NCBI RefSeq assembly: GCF_004519335.1
Contig: NZ_SOZD01000003.1
Location: 62,001 to 126,000, forward strand
Direction of reading: 5' to 3'
DNA length: 64,000 nucleotides
Source of the DNA: Jiella endophytica
GTDB taxonomy: Bacteria > Pseudomonadota > Alphaproteobacteria > Rhizobiales > Rhizobiaceae
Both the position numbers and the translations under genes were made by a program. Positions within the stretch are counted from its first letter, which is position 1. Each line of letters starts with the position of its first letter. The notes below the pieces were generated by a model. The model was not told the DNA's origin. It was given only the letters and a program-made list of their open reading frames with translations, and ran no database searches. Shown here one piece after another: positions 27,432 through 35,644 of the stretch.

Positions 27432-27932
27432 TCAGGATTGGTGGCTGGCGGTGTCGCTGGCGACCGCCTCGACGGCATCCACCGCCGGATCGGCATGGCC
27501 AGTGCCGCCGCTCTGGGCGATGAAGAAGGTGCCGCCGCAAATCAGCGCGATGCCGACGATGCGCATGGCGTTCACCTCTTCGTGGAAGACGAAATAGGCA
27601 AACACCGCGACCGCCACATAAGCGAGCGACAGGAACGGATAGGCGAAGGAGAGGTCGACCTTCGACAGGACGAAGAGGTGCGACGCCATCGAGATCACGA
27701 AGGTGCAGAGGCCGAGGAAGACCCACGGGCTGAACACGATCTGCAGGATCTTCAGGACCGGGTTGGCGCCGGCGAAACTCAGCGTCCCGAGCTGCATCAT
27801 GCCGTATTTCAGCATCACCTGCGCCGCGGCGTTGGTGAAGACGGTGAAGAGGATGAAGGGAATGTATTTCGTCATCGGCCTGATCTTTCCGTCGAGCCAT
27901 CGGCAGTGGCGCCTGATCTGACGGAAGGTCAT
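27432..27932 (-). CDS. ArnE-like four-helix SMR/EamA transporter
   Basis: This is a 166-residue membrane protein with four helices: IPFILFTVFTNAAAQ, VFLGLCTFVISMASHLFVL, LSFAYPFLSLAYVAVAVFAY and RIVGIALICGGTFFIAQ. The SFAYPFLSLAYV segment and the terminal GIALICGG are the signature of ArnE/ArnF, the undecaprenyl-phosphate-aminoarabinose flippase subunits. Only one such subunit is encoded, so a homodimer is likely. It probably flips a polyprenyl-phosphate sugar made by its operon. ATG 27932 has AAGG nearby; ATG 27875 begins right before helix 1 and is the alternative start. Confidence 0.75.
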   Translation of the reverse strand: MTFRQIRRHCRWLDGKIRPMTKYIPFILFTVFTNAAAQVMLKYGMMQLGTLSFAGANPVLKILQIVFSPWVFLGLCTFVISMASHLFVLSKVDLSFAYPFLSLAYVAVAVFAYFVFHEEVNAMRIVGIALICGGTFFIAQSGGTGHADPAVDAVEAVASDTASHQS

Positions 27933-27971
27933 AGCGCCTTAAGTTCAGTGATGCGTTAAGGGGCCGGCCGC

Positions 27972-29402
27972 TCAGGCGCCTGCGAGAAGTATTCTGCCGG
28001 CCGTGGTAAAGGAATTGCCGACCGGATCCATCGAATGCGAAGCATCCGCTCCGCCCACCTCGGCGGCTTCGCCGAGCCGCAGGGCCGTGCGCCGCCAAAA
28101 GTCCGACAGCATTGCCGGGTCGCGCTCGGCTTCCAGCTGCCGCCAGCCCGGAAACCCGGCAGCGAAGGTCGCGGCCGACATTCGGGCGTCCTTGTAGGGG
28201 TTCACCGCGCCGCCTGCCTCGATGGTCAGCCGGTCGAGCTCGGCGAGAAGCTTGAGGGTCCTGTCACCGCGATGGGGAAAATCGAGGGTCAGCGTGTAGC
28301 CGGGGCGCGGAAAGCTGGTGAGGCCGGGGCTTTTCAGGTCGCCGAAACGCTTCAGCACCGTCAGGAAGGAGCCGTGGCCGTGGTGCCTCGCGCATTCGAT
28401 CAGCGATCGAACAACCGTCTCGGCCCCGGCGAAAGGCACGACGCTCTGATGCTGGAACAGCCCGCGAGGACCGTAGAGCCGGTTCCAGGCACCGATCCTG
28501 TCGAGCGGATAGAAGAAACCCGCGAAAGGCACCGTGCGGACGCTGGTGCCGGCTTTGGCCTTGCGGAAATAGGCCTCGTTGAAGGCCTTGAGGAACGGCC
28601 CGGCGAGCGGGCTCACCGGCGGCGTGAACGGCACGCTGGCCAGCCGCCCTCCCGCTTCTCCGCTCATGTCGCCGGTCTCGGCATGGTCGCCGCAGATCAG
28701 ATGGCCGCGGCCGAGGCTCTGTCCGCCGGCGAGCGAATCGATCCACGCGACAGCATATTCGTGGCGCTCGTCCGCCGCCTCGGCGAGGTCGAAATAGTCG
28801 GCGAGGCGGTCGAAGCGCGTCGTCGTCTCGACGATCGACAGCGACGGCACCTTCATCAGCCGGATCGTCGCCCGGCGGATCAGCCCCGTCAGTCCCATGC
28901 CGGAGATCGTCGCGGCAAAGAGCCCGGCGTTCTCGTCGGGCGTCAGCGTGAGCTGCCCGCGATCGGAGCGCTCCAGTTCGATCGCCTCGACCCAGCGTCC
29001 GAAAGTGCCCCGCCGGTGGTGGTTCTTGCCGTGAATATCGTTGGCGATCGCCCCGCCGAGGGTGACGAACTGCGTCCCCGGCGTGACGGGCAGAAACCAG
29101 CCATGCGGCGCAGCGTGGCGGGTGATCTCGGAAAACAGAACGCCGGCATCCGCGGTGAGGTGGCCCGTCACGGGATCGAAGGCGGTGATCTTCGGCTCGG
29201 CGCCCTGCCTTGCGTCGAGGAGCGTGCCGCGATCGTTGTGGCAGCTGTCGCCATAGGACCGGCCGTTGCCGAAGGGCAGCAATCCGCCCTCGCCCGTCGC
29301 CGCGGGAGACGAGCGCCACTCGCCCGCCGCCGGCATGGCAGCGCGCGGGCCTTTTTTCAGGCGGCCCCAACTGTCATGGGCGAAACGCGAGATGTCAGGC
29401 AT
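27972..29402 (-). CDS. DprE1-like FAD-dependent oxidoreductase
   Basis: This 476-residue protein belongs to the vanillyl-alcohol oxidase FAD fold close to DprE1, decaprenylphosphoryl-ribose 2'-oxidase. Family signatures are LLPFGNGRSYGDSC, TLGGAIANDIHGKNHHRRG (the DprE1 HGKNHH motif, about 115-133) and VNPYKDARM, which holds the Lys equivalent to DprE1 Lys418. The start overlaps the UbiA gene stop by 8 bases. The likely reaction is oxidation of the C2 hydroxyl of a polyprenyl-phosphoryl pentose. Such proteins outside actinobacteria are rarely studied, so the substrate is inferred from context. Confidence 0.85.
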   Translation of the reverse strand: MPDISRFAHDSWGRLKKGPRAAMPAAGEWRSSPAATGEGGLLPFGNGRSYGDSCHNDRGTLLDARQGAEPKITAFDPVTGHLTADAGVLFSEITRHAAPHGWFLPVTPGTQFVTLGGAIANDIHGKNHHRRGTFGRWVEAIELERSDRGQLTLTPDENAGLFAATISGMGLTGLIRRATIRLMKVPSLSIVETTTRFDRLADYFDLAEAADERHEYAVAWIDSLAGGQSLGRGHLICGDHAETGDMSGEAGGRLASVPFTPPVSPLAGPFLKAFNEAYFRKAKAGTSVRTVPFAGFFYPLDRIGAWNRLYGPRGLFQHQSVVPFAGAETVVRSLIECARHHGHGSFLTVLKRFGDLKSPGLTSFPRPGYTLTLDFPHRGDRTLKLLAELDRLTIEAGGAVNPYKDARMSAATFAAGFPGWRQLEAERDPAMLSDFWRRTALRLGEAAEVGGADASHSMDPVGNSFTTAGRILLAGA

Positions 29403-30831
29403 AGGCGGCCAGGAGGAACATGACGCCGCCGATGGCGATCATCATCTGGCTGCGCCAGTCCTGAAGGATGAACACCACCGGATCGTCATGCATCTGGTTG
29501 CGGCGGGCGAGCACCCAGATCCGCACGATGATGTAGAGGAGGATCGGGCAGAGCGGCCAGACGAGTGCCGGGACCTCGTAGTGGGTCAGCACCTCGGGGC
29601 TGTTGATGTAGAGCGCCAGCACCATCACCGCGGCAAAGCCCGACGACATGCCGGCCTGCGCCAGCGTCTCGAGATCGGCGTCGACATAGCCGCGCCCGGT
29701 CTTGGAGCGCTCGGCGCCGGTGCCGAAGTCCATCAGCTCGGTGTAGCGCTTCACCAGCGCCAGCGACAGGAAGAAGAACAGCGAGAAGGCGAGGAGCCAG
29801 AACGACACCGAGACGTCGGTGGCGGCGACGCCGGCCATGATCCGCGTCGTGTAGAGCCCGGCAAGGGTCAACACGTCGATCAGGAGCATCCGCTTGATGA
29901 ACATCGAATAGGCGGTGGTCGCGACGAGATAGGCCGCAAGGACGCCGAGGAAGGCGATCGGCAGGAACAGCCCCAGCACCAACGATGTCGCAAAGAGGCC
30001 GCCGGCGAGCTTCAGCCCGTCCGGGATCTGCAGCGTGCCGCTGGCGAAGGGGCGGTTGCGCTTGGTCTTGTGCTTGCGGTCGGCGGTGAGGTCGACGAGG
30101 TCGTTGAGGATGTAGACCGAGGATGCCGCGAAGGAGAAGGCGATGAAGGCGAGGAGCGCCTCGACCAGCATGCCGAGATTGAAGAATTCGTGGGTCAGCA
30201 CCAGCGGCACGAAGACGAGGACGTTCTTCGCCCACTGATGCGGGCGCATCGCCTTCAGCGCGGCACGCGCGGGGCTGCCGCCGCTCTCGATGAGGTCGGC
30301 GCCGGTGCGCTGCTGCCAGTTCCGTGCCGCACGATCGGGAGCGACGACGGTCGCCCCGGTCGCCGCGTCGAGCAGGCAGAGATCCTCGTGGGAATTGCCG
30401 AAATAGTCGAAGCCCTCGTCGCCGCAGCTGGCGGTGATCCGATCGAGCTTCCGGCGCGAGGTGAGATTGACCGCCTCGCAGGAGGCCATCACCTCGTCGA
30501 ACAGGCCGAGATGGTCGGCGACGGCATGGGCGAGACGTTCGTTGGCGCCGGTGGCGAGCACGATGCGCCGGCCGCTCCGCTTCGCCGCGCGCAGCGCCTC
30601 GACGACGTCCTCGCGATAGGGCAGCAGCGCCGGGTCGAAATCGACGTTCCGCGCGAGTTCTGCCTTCAGCCGCGCCTTGCCGCCCGAGAGCCAGCCGGGA
30701 AGCTGCAGCAGCCGCGCCGGCGATTGCCGGGCGTTCAGGAACAGCGTCTCCCACAAGAGGTCGCTCTTGATCAGCGTCCCGTCGAGGTCGACGAAGATCG
30801 GGCGGTCGGTCTGGCCTACGCACGCGTCCAA
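29395..30831 (-). CDS. HAD phosphatase-UbiA prenyltransferase fusion (DPPR synthase-like)
   Basis: This 478-residue protein has an N-terminal HAD phosphatase with DLDGTLIKSD (motif I, Asp15 and Asp17), ATGANE and FGNSHED, residues 1 to about 190. A UbiA membrane domain (about 205-478) carries NDLVDLTADRKHKTKRNRP with the Asp-rich site and nine or so helices. UbiA proteins of this kind transfer phosphoribose from PRPP to a polyprenyl phosphate, and a separate phosphatase (M. tuberculosis Rv3807c) removes the 5-phosphate. The fusion would do both steps. It starts with TTG at 30831 after GGGAG and opens the operon. Confidence 0.85.
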   Translation of the reverse strand: MDACVGQTDRPIFVDLDGTLIKSDLLWETLFLNARQSPARLLQLPGWLSGGKARLKAELARNVDFDPALLPYREDVVEALRAAKRSGRRIVLATGANERLAHAVADHLGLFDEVMASCEAVNLTSRRKLDRITASCGDEGFDYFGNSHEDLCLLDAATGATVVAPDRAARNWQQRTGADLIESGGSPARAALKAMRPHQWAKNVLVFVPLVLTHEFFNLGMLVEALLAFIAFSFAASSVYILNDLVDLTADRKHKTKRNRPFASGTLQIPDGLKLAGGLFATSLVLGLFLPIAFLGVLAAYLVATTAYSMFIKRMLLIDVLTLAGLYTTRIMAGVAATDVSVSFWLLAFSLFFFLSLALVKRYTELMDFGTGAERSKTGRGYVDADLETLAQAGMSSGFAAVMVLALYINSPEVLTHYEVPALVWPLCPILLYIIVRIWVLARRNQMHDDPVVFILQDWRSQMMIAIGGVMFLLAAYA

Positions 30832-31047
30832 GAAACTGTCTCCCGTTCGGGACCGCAGTCCCGGTCCCCCTACTTCAGTCGATCTTGGACACTTACGGTT
30901 TCCATCGGGTTGAAGAGCCGGCCCCTTACGGAAATTCGCGATGACCTAACATCGGAATTGGCAAACGAAGGGTGAAATTTCGCCGTTCAAGTTGAGCGAG
31001 TTGGGCATTTCCCTACGGCAGAAGCGACGCCGCAAAAGTCCGGCCGG

Positions 31048-31524
31048 TCAGAGCGGCGGCTGGCCGCCCGCGCCGTCGTCCCGTCGCCGCGACGCCCTGC
31101 GCGCCTGCCACCACCGGGTGCTGCGCACCTCTGTGCGCCGACGCCAGCGACGCACCAGCGGCGAATCGACGGAAAGGACGGCGAGGCCGACCGGGATCAT
31201 CCAGAAGCCGAGAATCGGCAGGAAGCCGAGCATGCCGCCGCCGACCAGCGCCAGGCCGAGGGCGATGCGCGATCGCCGCGACCCGGGCAGCGGGAACTCC
31301 CGGCCGAAGAGTTTGAGCGTCCTGCGCCGCTTCTCGTCCGGCGCATCTACAGCAGATTGGGCCTTGCCGTCGCCGGCCGTGTGGGGTTCCGGTCCCGCCG
31401 CGAGATCGTCGGCAGCCGCTTCTTCCGGCCCGCCGCCGGCCGTTCTCGGCGCCTGCGTCGCGTCTTCCCCGCCGCTGCCGCCCGCCGTCCGAGCGGGGCT
31501 GCGCTCACTGACACTCGTACCCAT
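31048..31524 (-). CDS. PGPGW-like small membrane protein
   Basis: This is a 158-residue protein. A disordered N-terminal half rich in Ala, Gly and Glu (1-80) is followed by two short membrane helices (RIALGLALVGGGMLGFLPIL and FWMIPVGLAVLSV) and a Lys/Arg-rich tail. The ILGFWMIPVGLAVLSVDSPL pattern resembles the TMEM_PGPGW family of unknown function. ATG 31524 (MGTSVSERSP) has GGAG upstream and is preferred to the ATG at 31587. It is on the opposite strand to, and 199 bp before, tRNA-Asn. Confidence 0.6.
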   Translation of the reverse strand: MGTSVSERSPARTAGGSGGEDATQAPRTAGGGPEEAAADDLAAGPEPHTAGDGKAQSAVDAPDEKRRRTLKLFGREFPLPGSRRSRIALGLALVGGGMLGFLPILGFWMIPVGLAVLSVDSPLVRRWRRRTEVRSTRWWQARRASRRRDDGAGGQPPL

Positions 31525-31723
31525 CCGTCGTCTCCAGCGGCCCGCGAGCCTTCGGCTTGAGATGGGAGAGCGGCTCGCCGAGCGCAAATGCCAGCCGGCC
31601 GTCCCTGCCCAAAACTGCCTTGCGCGCAGGCGGTTTGGCGCCGCAAGCGGCTTTTTTCCGCCGAAGCGCTTGGCAAACCGGGAATGGCTTTGCTATAGGC
31701 CTCGCCAACGCTCAGATGCGTAT

Positions 31724-31798
31724 TCCCCGGTAGCTCAGTGGTAGAGCACTCGACTGTTAATCGATCGGTCGCTGGTTCGAATCCGGCCCGGGGAGCCA
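31724..31798 (+). tRNA. tRNA-Asn (anticodon GTT)
   Basis: A 75-nt cloverleaf is present, with acceptor arms TCCCCGG (31724-31730) and CCGGGGA (31788-31794), D-arm AGCTCAGTGGTAGAGC, anticodon GTT (31756-31758) in loop CTGTTAA and T-loop GTTCGAATC. The 3' CCA (31796-31798) is encoded. Anticodon GTT reads the Asn codons AAC and AAU. Confidence 0.97.
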
Positions 31799-32093
31799 CT
31801 CTCATGACGGAATTGACCGGACAAGCCCTGGAAGCCGCCTCGTTTCCGGGTCTGGTCATTGTGCGCCCAGCGCCCGGAAATCGGCTGACAAACCAGCTTG
31901 CAGGACCTGATGGAAGGTGAACGCTGACGCGAAGCCCCTCGCAAAGCATTCCTGACGGCTGCAGAGAGCCCCGGAACGAGGACAAGACCGCGCCGATCAT
32001 GGCGGCATGACCGCCTCTGGACATTTCGGGCCGATGGCCCGACATTGAAGGCGTCGGATAGGGCAATGAAGCCCGTCGATTATCGAGATCGAT
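31799..32093. other. Gap after tRNA-Asn
   Basis: About 295 bp with no supported gene. Two short open frames overlap or adjoin the tRNA but have no ribosome site or domain. No attachment-site duplication of the tRNA 3' end was seen in the window, so there is no sign of an integrated element. Confidence 0.5.
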
Positions 32094-32306
32094 ATGAGCG
32101 ATGCCGCCAGCGACAGCCCCGAACTTCGCAGGACGCTTGCAGAAATCGACAAGCTGCTCGCCGAAAACCGGAAGCTGCTCGCCGAGTCCGATAAGCTTTA
32201 CGCCGAGTCGCGGAAAATGACGCTCGAGACCACGCTTTATCCGGTCATCGCGACGGCGACGGTGATCGGCGCGACGGCCGCGTTCATCAAATTGTTTCTC
32301 GGCTGA
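32094..32306 (+). CDS. Small heptad-repeat membrane protein (70 aa)
   Basis: This is a 70-residue protein with a strict seven-residue repeat, KLLAENR, KLLAESD, KLYAESR (about 19-39), that predicts a parallel coiled coil. It is followed by a single C-terminal membrane helix (VIATATVIGATAAFIKLFL). Related short coiled-coil, tail-anchored proteins occur in many proteobacteria without assigned function. The repeat length suggests oligomerisation at the membrane. ATG 32094 is the only sensible start; no strong ribosome site is visible. Confidence 0.65.
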   Translation: MSDAASDSPELRRTLAEIDKLLAENRKLLAESDKLYAESRKMTLETTLYPVIATATVIGATAAFIKLFLG

Positions 32307-32539
32307 TATCCAAGGAAATCTGCGGGGCCCGGCGCAAGCAGGGCCTTTTCAGGTTCGACGCCGGTCTCGACCCTCCCATCACTCTCCGACGGGAGGCCGC
32401 TCCTGCAGTGGCCGGCTCCAGGCACCACGCTGCCGACCCATGACCTGTTGCACCCTCCGCGAAAATTTGCTCCGCGGCGGCTTCGCGCCACCTGTTGCCC
32501 GGTGACGCATCGCCTTTGCGTCCCAGCGATGGAGTGAGC

Positions 32540-33022
32540 ATGAGCGAAACACCCGCCGTCCTGTTCGTCTGCCTCGGCAATATCTGCCGTTCGCCGCTCG
32601 CCGAAGCGGCGTTCCGCGCCGCTGCCGAACGTGCGGGCCTTGCCGTCCATGTCGAATCGGCCGGGCTCGGTCACTGGCATCTCGGCTATCCGCCGGACCC
32701 GCGGGCCGAGGCCGTCGCCCGGCGCCACGGCATCGAGATGGGCGACAAGCGCGCCCGGCTGGTGACGCCCGAGGATTTCGACCGGTTCGATTTCGTCATT
32801 GGCCTCGACCGGGACAATCTCGCCGGGCTGCGCCGCATCGCGCCCGCAGGCTCGCGCGCCGAGGTCAGCCTGCTGCTCGACCACGTGCCGGGGCGCAAGG
32901 GCCAGTCGGTCACCGACCCCTATTACGAAGAAGACTCGGCCTTCGACGACGCCTGGCAGGACGCCTGCGAGGGCGCCGAGGCGCTGGTCGAGCGGCTCAA
33001 GGCTAAAGCCGCGAAACGATGA
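32540..33022 (+). CDS. Low-molecular-weight phosphotyrosine phosphatase-type protein
   Basis: This is a 160-residue LMW-PTP fold protein. The P-loop CLGNICRS (CX5R, Cys11 and Arg17) and the general-acid loop DPYYEE are intact, so it is expected to be active. The ATGA overlap with the fructosamine kinase gene is significant. LMW-PTP homologues neighbouring ketosamine 3-kinases have been shown to remove the 5-phosphate from protein-bound ribulosamine 5-phosphates, a deglycation step. That role is favoured over Tyr-kinase signalling. ATG 32540 follows GGAGTGAGC. Confidence 0.9.
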   Translation: MSETPAVLFVCLGNICRSPLAEAAFRAAAERAGLAVHVESAGLGHWHLGYPPDPRAEAVARRHGIEMGDKRARLVTPEDFDRFDFVIGLDRDNLAGLRRIAPAGSRAEVSLLLDHVPGRKGQSVTDPYYEEDSAFDDAWQDACEGAEALVERLKAKAAKR

Positions 33023-33822
33023 GCGATCTTGCCGATCGCGCCGCACGTCTTCTCGGCAGCGAGGTTGCCGAGACCCGGCATTTCGCCGGCGGATCGCTGT
33101 CGAGCATCGTCTTCATGCGGCTTTCCGACGGCCGCGAGATGCTGGTGAAGAGCGGCCCGTCACCCGAGACCGAAGCCCGCATGCTCGGCGCGATCCGCGA
33201 TGCGGGCGTTTCCGCCCCGAAGGTCTATGCCGCCGACGACAGCGTGCTCGCCATCGAGCGGCTTCCCGACGACGGCGGCCTTTCGGCGGCCTGGGGCGAT
33301 CTCGGCTCTGAGCTGCGCCGGCTGCACGAGACGACAGGCGAATTCTACGGCTGGGAGGACGACTATGCCTTCGCCCGCCTGCCGATCCGCAACGCCTTTT
33401 CCGACGACTGGCCGGCCTTCTTCGCCGAGCACCGGCTGCTGGCGGCCGCCCGCGGCACGGGTGCGGCGGTGGAGCGACGGGTCGCGGCTCTGGCCGCGCG
33501 GCTCGGCGACATCCTGCCGCAGCGACCGAAACCCTCGCTCGTCCATGGCGATCTCTGGAGCGGCAACGTCCTGACCTTTTCAGGCAGGGTCTCCGGCCTG
33601 ATCGACCCCGCCTGCTACTTCGGCGACGGCGAGGTCGACGTCGCCATGCTCGGCCTGTTCGCCCGGCCGTCGGGGGAGTTCTACGAGGCCTATGGCCCGC
33701 TGCCCGGACACCGCGAGCGCCGTCCCGTCTACGCGCTGTGGCCGGCGCTGGTGCATCTCGCTCTGTTCGGCTCGGGATACCGGAGCATGGTCGAAGGCTA
33801 CCTTGCCGAAGCCGGCTTCTGA
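33019..33822 (+). CDS. Fructosamine/ketosamine 3-kinase-family protein
   Basis: This 267-residue kinase phosphorylates sugar adducts on protein amines so that the adduct falls off. Signatures are HFAGGSLSSIVFM and VKSGPSPETEARML (ATP-binding Lys), LVHGDLWSGNVL (catalytic HGD) and LIDPACYFGDGEVDVAML (metal-binding DP). Bacterial members act mainly on ribulosamines and erythrulosamines. It is translationally coupled to the phosphatase upstream, which could first remove the 5-phosphate. The two make a protein-repair pair. Confidence 0.92.
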   Translation: MSDLADRAARLLGSEVAETRHFAGGSLSSIVFMRLSDGREMLVKSGPSPETEARMLGAIRDAGVSAPKVYAADDSVLAIERLPDDGGLSAAWGDLGSELRRLHETTGEFYGWEDDYAFARLPIRNAFSDDWPAFFAEHRLLAAARGTGAAVERRVAALAARLGDILPQRPKPSLVHGDLWSGNVLTFSGRVSGLIDPACYFGDGEVDVAMLGLFARPSGEFYEAYGPLPGHRERRPVYALWPALVHLALFGSGYRSMVEGYLAEAGF

Positions 33823-33921
33823 CGGAGCCTTTCCGACGATTCCCCGGCAGCTCTGCCCTCGCCCGCCGCTCTCCCGGCAAGGCCCTTTATCTTCGGCGTT
33901 CACTGGCCAGATAATGATCCC

Positions 33922-34755
33922 ATGAGCGAGCCCACCATCATCACCGTCGCGATCACCGGATCGCTGCCGAAGAAGGCCAACAATCCGGCCGTGCCGATCA
34001 CCGTCACCGAACAGGTCGAATCGACCCATGAGGCCTTCGAGGCGGGCGCCAGCCTTGCCCATTGCCATGTCCGCAACGACGACGAGAGCCCCTCGTCCGA
34101 TCCGGAGAAGTTCGCGCGGCTGCTCGAGGGCCTTCGCAAGCACTGCCCGGGCATGATCGTGCAGTTCTCGACCGGCGGCCGTTCCGGCTCCGGCCGCGAG
34201 CGCGGCGGCATGCTGTCGCTGAAGCCTGACATGGCCTCGCTCTCCACCGGCTCGGTGAACTTCCCGACGCGGGTCTACGAGAACTATCCCGACCTCGTCG
34301 ACTGGCTCGCCGAGGAGATGCTGCGCTACGGCGTCAAGCCGGAGATCGAGGCCTTCGACCTGTCGATGATCTTCAAGGCGGCCGAGATGGCCAAGGACGG
34401 CCGGATCGCCGGGCCGCTGCACGTGCAGTTCGTCATGGGCGTCAAGAATGCCATGCCGGTCGACCGCGAGAGCTTCGACTTCTTCGTCAGGACGCTGAAG
34501 CGCCTCGCCCCGGACGCGACCTTCACCGGCGCCGGCATCGGCCGCCATCAGGCGACGCTCGTCGAATGGAGCCTCGCCGCCGGCGGCCATTGCCGTACCG
34601 GGTTGGAAGACAATGTCCGGCTCAGCCGCGAGGAGCTTGCGCCCTCCAATGCCGCGCTGGTGCGCCTCGCGGTTGAAGCCTGCGCAAGGCATGGCCGCCG
34701 CCCGGCAACGCCTGCCGAGGCCCGCCGCATCCTCTCGCTGCCAGCGGCAGCGTGA
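33922..34755 (+). CDS. BKACE family protein (beta-keto acid cleavage enzyme, DUF849)
   Basis: This is a 277-residue TIM-barrel zinc enzyme of the BKACE family, which splits a beta-keto acid with acetyl-CoA into acetoacetate and an acyl-CoA. The zinc ligands are visible in SLAHCHVRND (His-x-His, about 45-52). STGGRSGSGRERGGM and FTGAGIGRHQATLVEW are typical active-site blocks. The founding member cleaves 3-keto-5-aminohexanoate, and others use different keto acids, so the substrate is not assigned. It stands alone between the deglycation pair and a PAP2 gene. Confidence 0.87.
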   Translation: MSEPTIITVAITGSLPKKANNPAVPITVTEQVESTHEAFEAGASLAHCHVRNDDESPSSDPEKFARLLEGLRKHCPGMIVQFSTGGRSGSGRERGGMLSLKPDMASLSTGSVNFPTRVYENYPDLVDWLAEEMLRYGVKPEIEAFDLSMIFKAAEMAKDGRIAGPLHVQFVMGVKNAMPVDRESFDFFVRTLKRLAPDATFTGAGIGRHQATLVEWSLAAGGHCRTGLEDNVRLSREELAPSNAALVRLAVEACARHGRRPATPAEARRILSLPAAA

Positions 34756-34783
34756 GGACAGGCGCGACGACGACCGACCGGCA

Positions 34784-35644
34784 ATGGCGACACTGATGAT
34801 TAATTCCCGCAAGACCGCCCGCCGGCTCGGCCGGCTTTCCCTGTGGCTCTGGCAGAAGGTGGAGATCTGGACGCTTCTCGGCGCGCTGATCGTCGCCGGG
34901 GCGATCTGGGCCTTCGTCTCGATCGCCGGCGAGGTGGTCGAGGGCGATACCCAGGGGCTCGACCGGACGATCCTTCTGGCCCTTCGCTCCAGCACCGATC
35001 CGTCCGACCCGATCGGCCCGCGCTGGCTGGAGGAGTTCGGCCGCGACGTCACCGCGCTCGGCGGCACCGGCATCCTGATCATGATCACCACCTTCGTGGC
35101 GCTCTATCTCTGGATCTCCGCCAAGCGCCGGTCGATGGTGATGGTCGTCGCGGCGATCGCCAGCGGCTTTCTGGTCAGCCAGATCCTCAAGCGCGGCTTC
35201 GACCGGCCCCGCCCCGATCTCGTGCCCCATGGCGACTACGTCTACACGGCAAGCTTCCCGAGCGGCCATGCGATGATGTCGGCGGTCACCTATCTGACCC
35301 TCGGCATCCTGCTCGCCCGCGTGGAGCCGCGGCGGCGGGTGCGGGCGTTCCTGCTCGGCCTCGCCGTCTTCCTGACGGTGATCATCGGCATCAGCCGGGT
35401 CTATCTCGGCGTCCACTGGCCGTCGGATGTCCTCGCCGGCTGGACGGCGGGCGCCGCCTGGGCGCTGATGTGGTGGCTGCTGGCGACCTGGCTGGAGCGC
35501 CGCGGCGCCGTCGAGCCGAGCCCGCAGAACGTTGCCTCGCCGGATCGAATCGGCCGGGCGCCGACCGGCGAGCGCGCCGCCATGAACAGCGATCTCGCCA
35601 GCAACGAGCCGGCTGGCCGTGACCGGCCGTCGCTTCAGGGCTGA
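34784..35644 (+). CDS. PAP2-family membrane phosphatase
   Basis: This is a 286-residue type 2 phosphatidic acid phosphatase with six membrane helices. All three active-site motifs are present: KRGFDRPRP (KX6RP), PSGH in SFPSGHAMMS, and SRVYLGVHWPSD (SRX5HX3D). Substrates of the family are phosphatidate, undecaprenyl diphosphate or other lipid phosphates. The N-terminus is basic and the C-terminal tail is disordered. ATG 34784 is chosen; ATG 34796 is possible, and neither has a clear ribosome site. Confidence 0.87.
   Translation: MATLMINSRKTARRLGRLSLWLWQKVEIWTLLGALIVAGAIWAFVSIAGEVVEGDTQGLDRTILLALRSSTDPSDPIGPRWLEEFGRDVTALGGTGILIMITTFVALYLWISAKRRSMVMVVAAIASGFLVSQILKRGFDRPRPDLVPHGDYVYTASFPSGHAMMSAVTYLTLGILLARVEPRRRVRAFLLGLAVFLTVIIGISRVYLGVHWPSDVLAGWTAGAAWALMWWLLATWLERRGAVEPSPQNVASPDRIGRAPTGERAAMNSDLASNEPAGRDRPSLQG

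Noticed and set aside
31738-31920. Open frame overlapping tRNA-Asn
   Set aside because: It begins inside the tRNA and has neither ribosome site nor family match.
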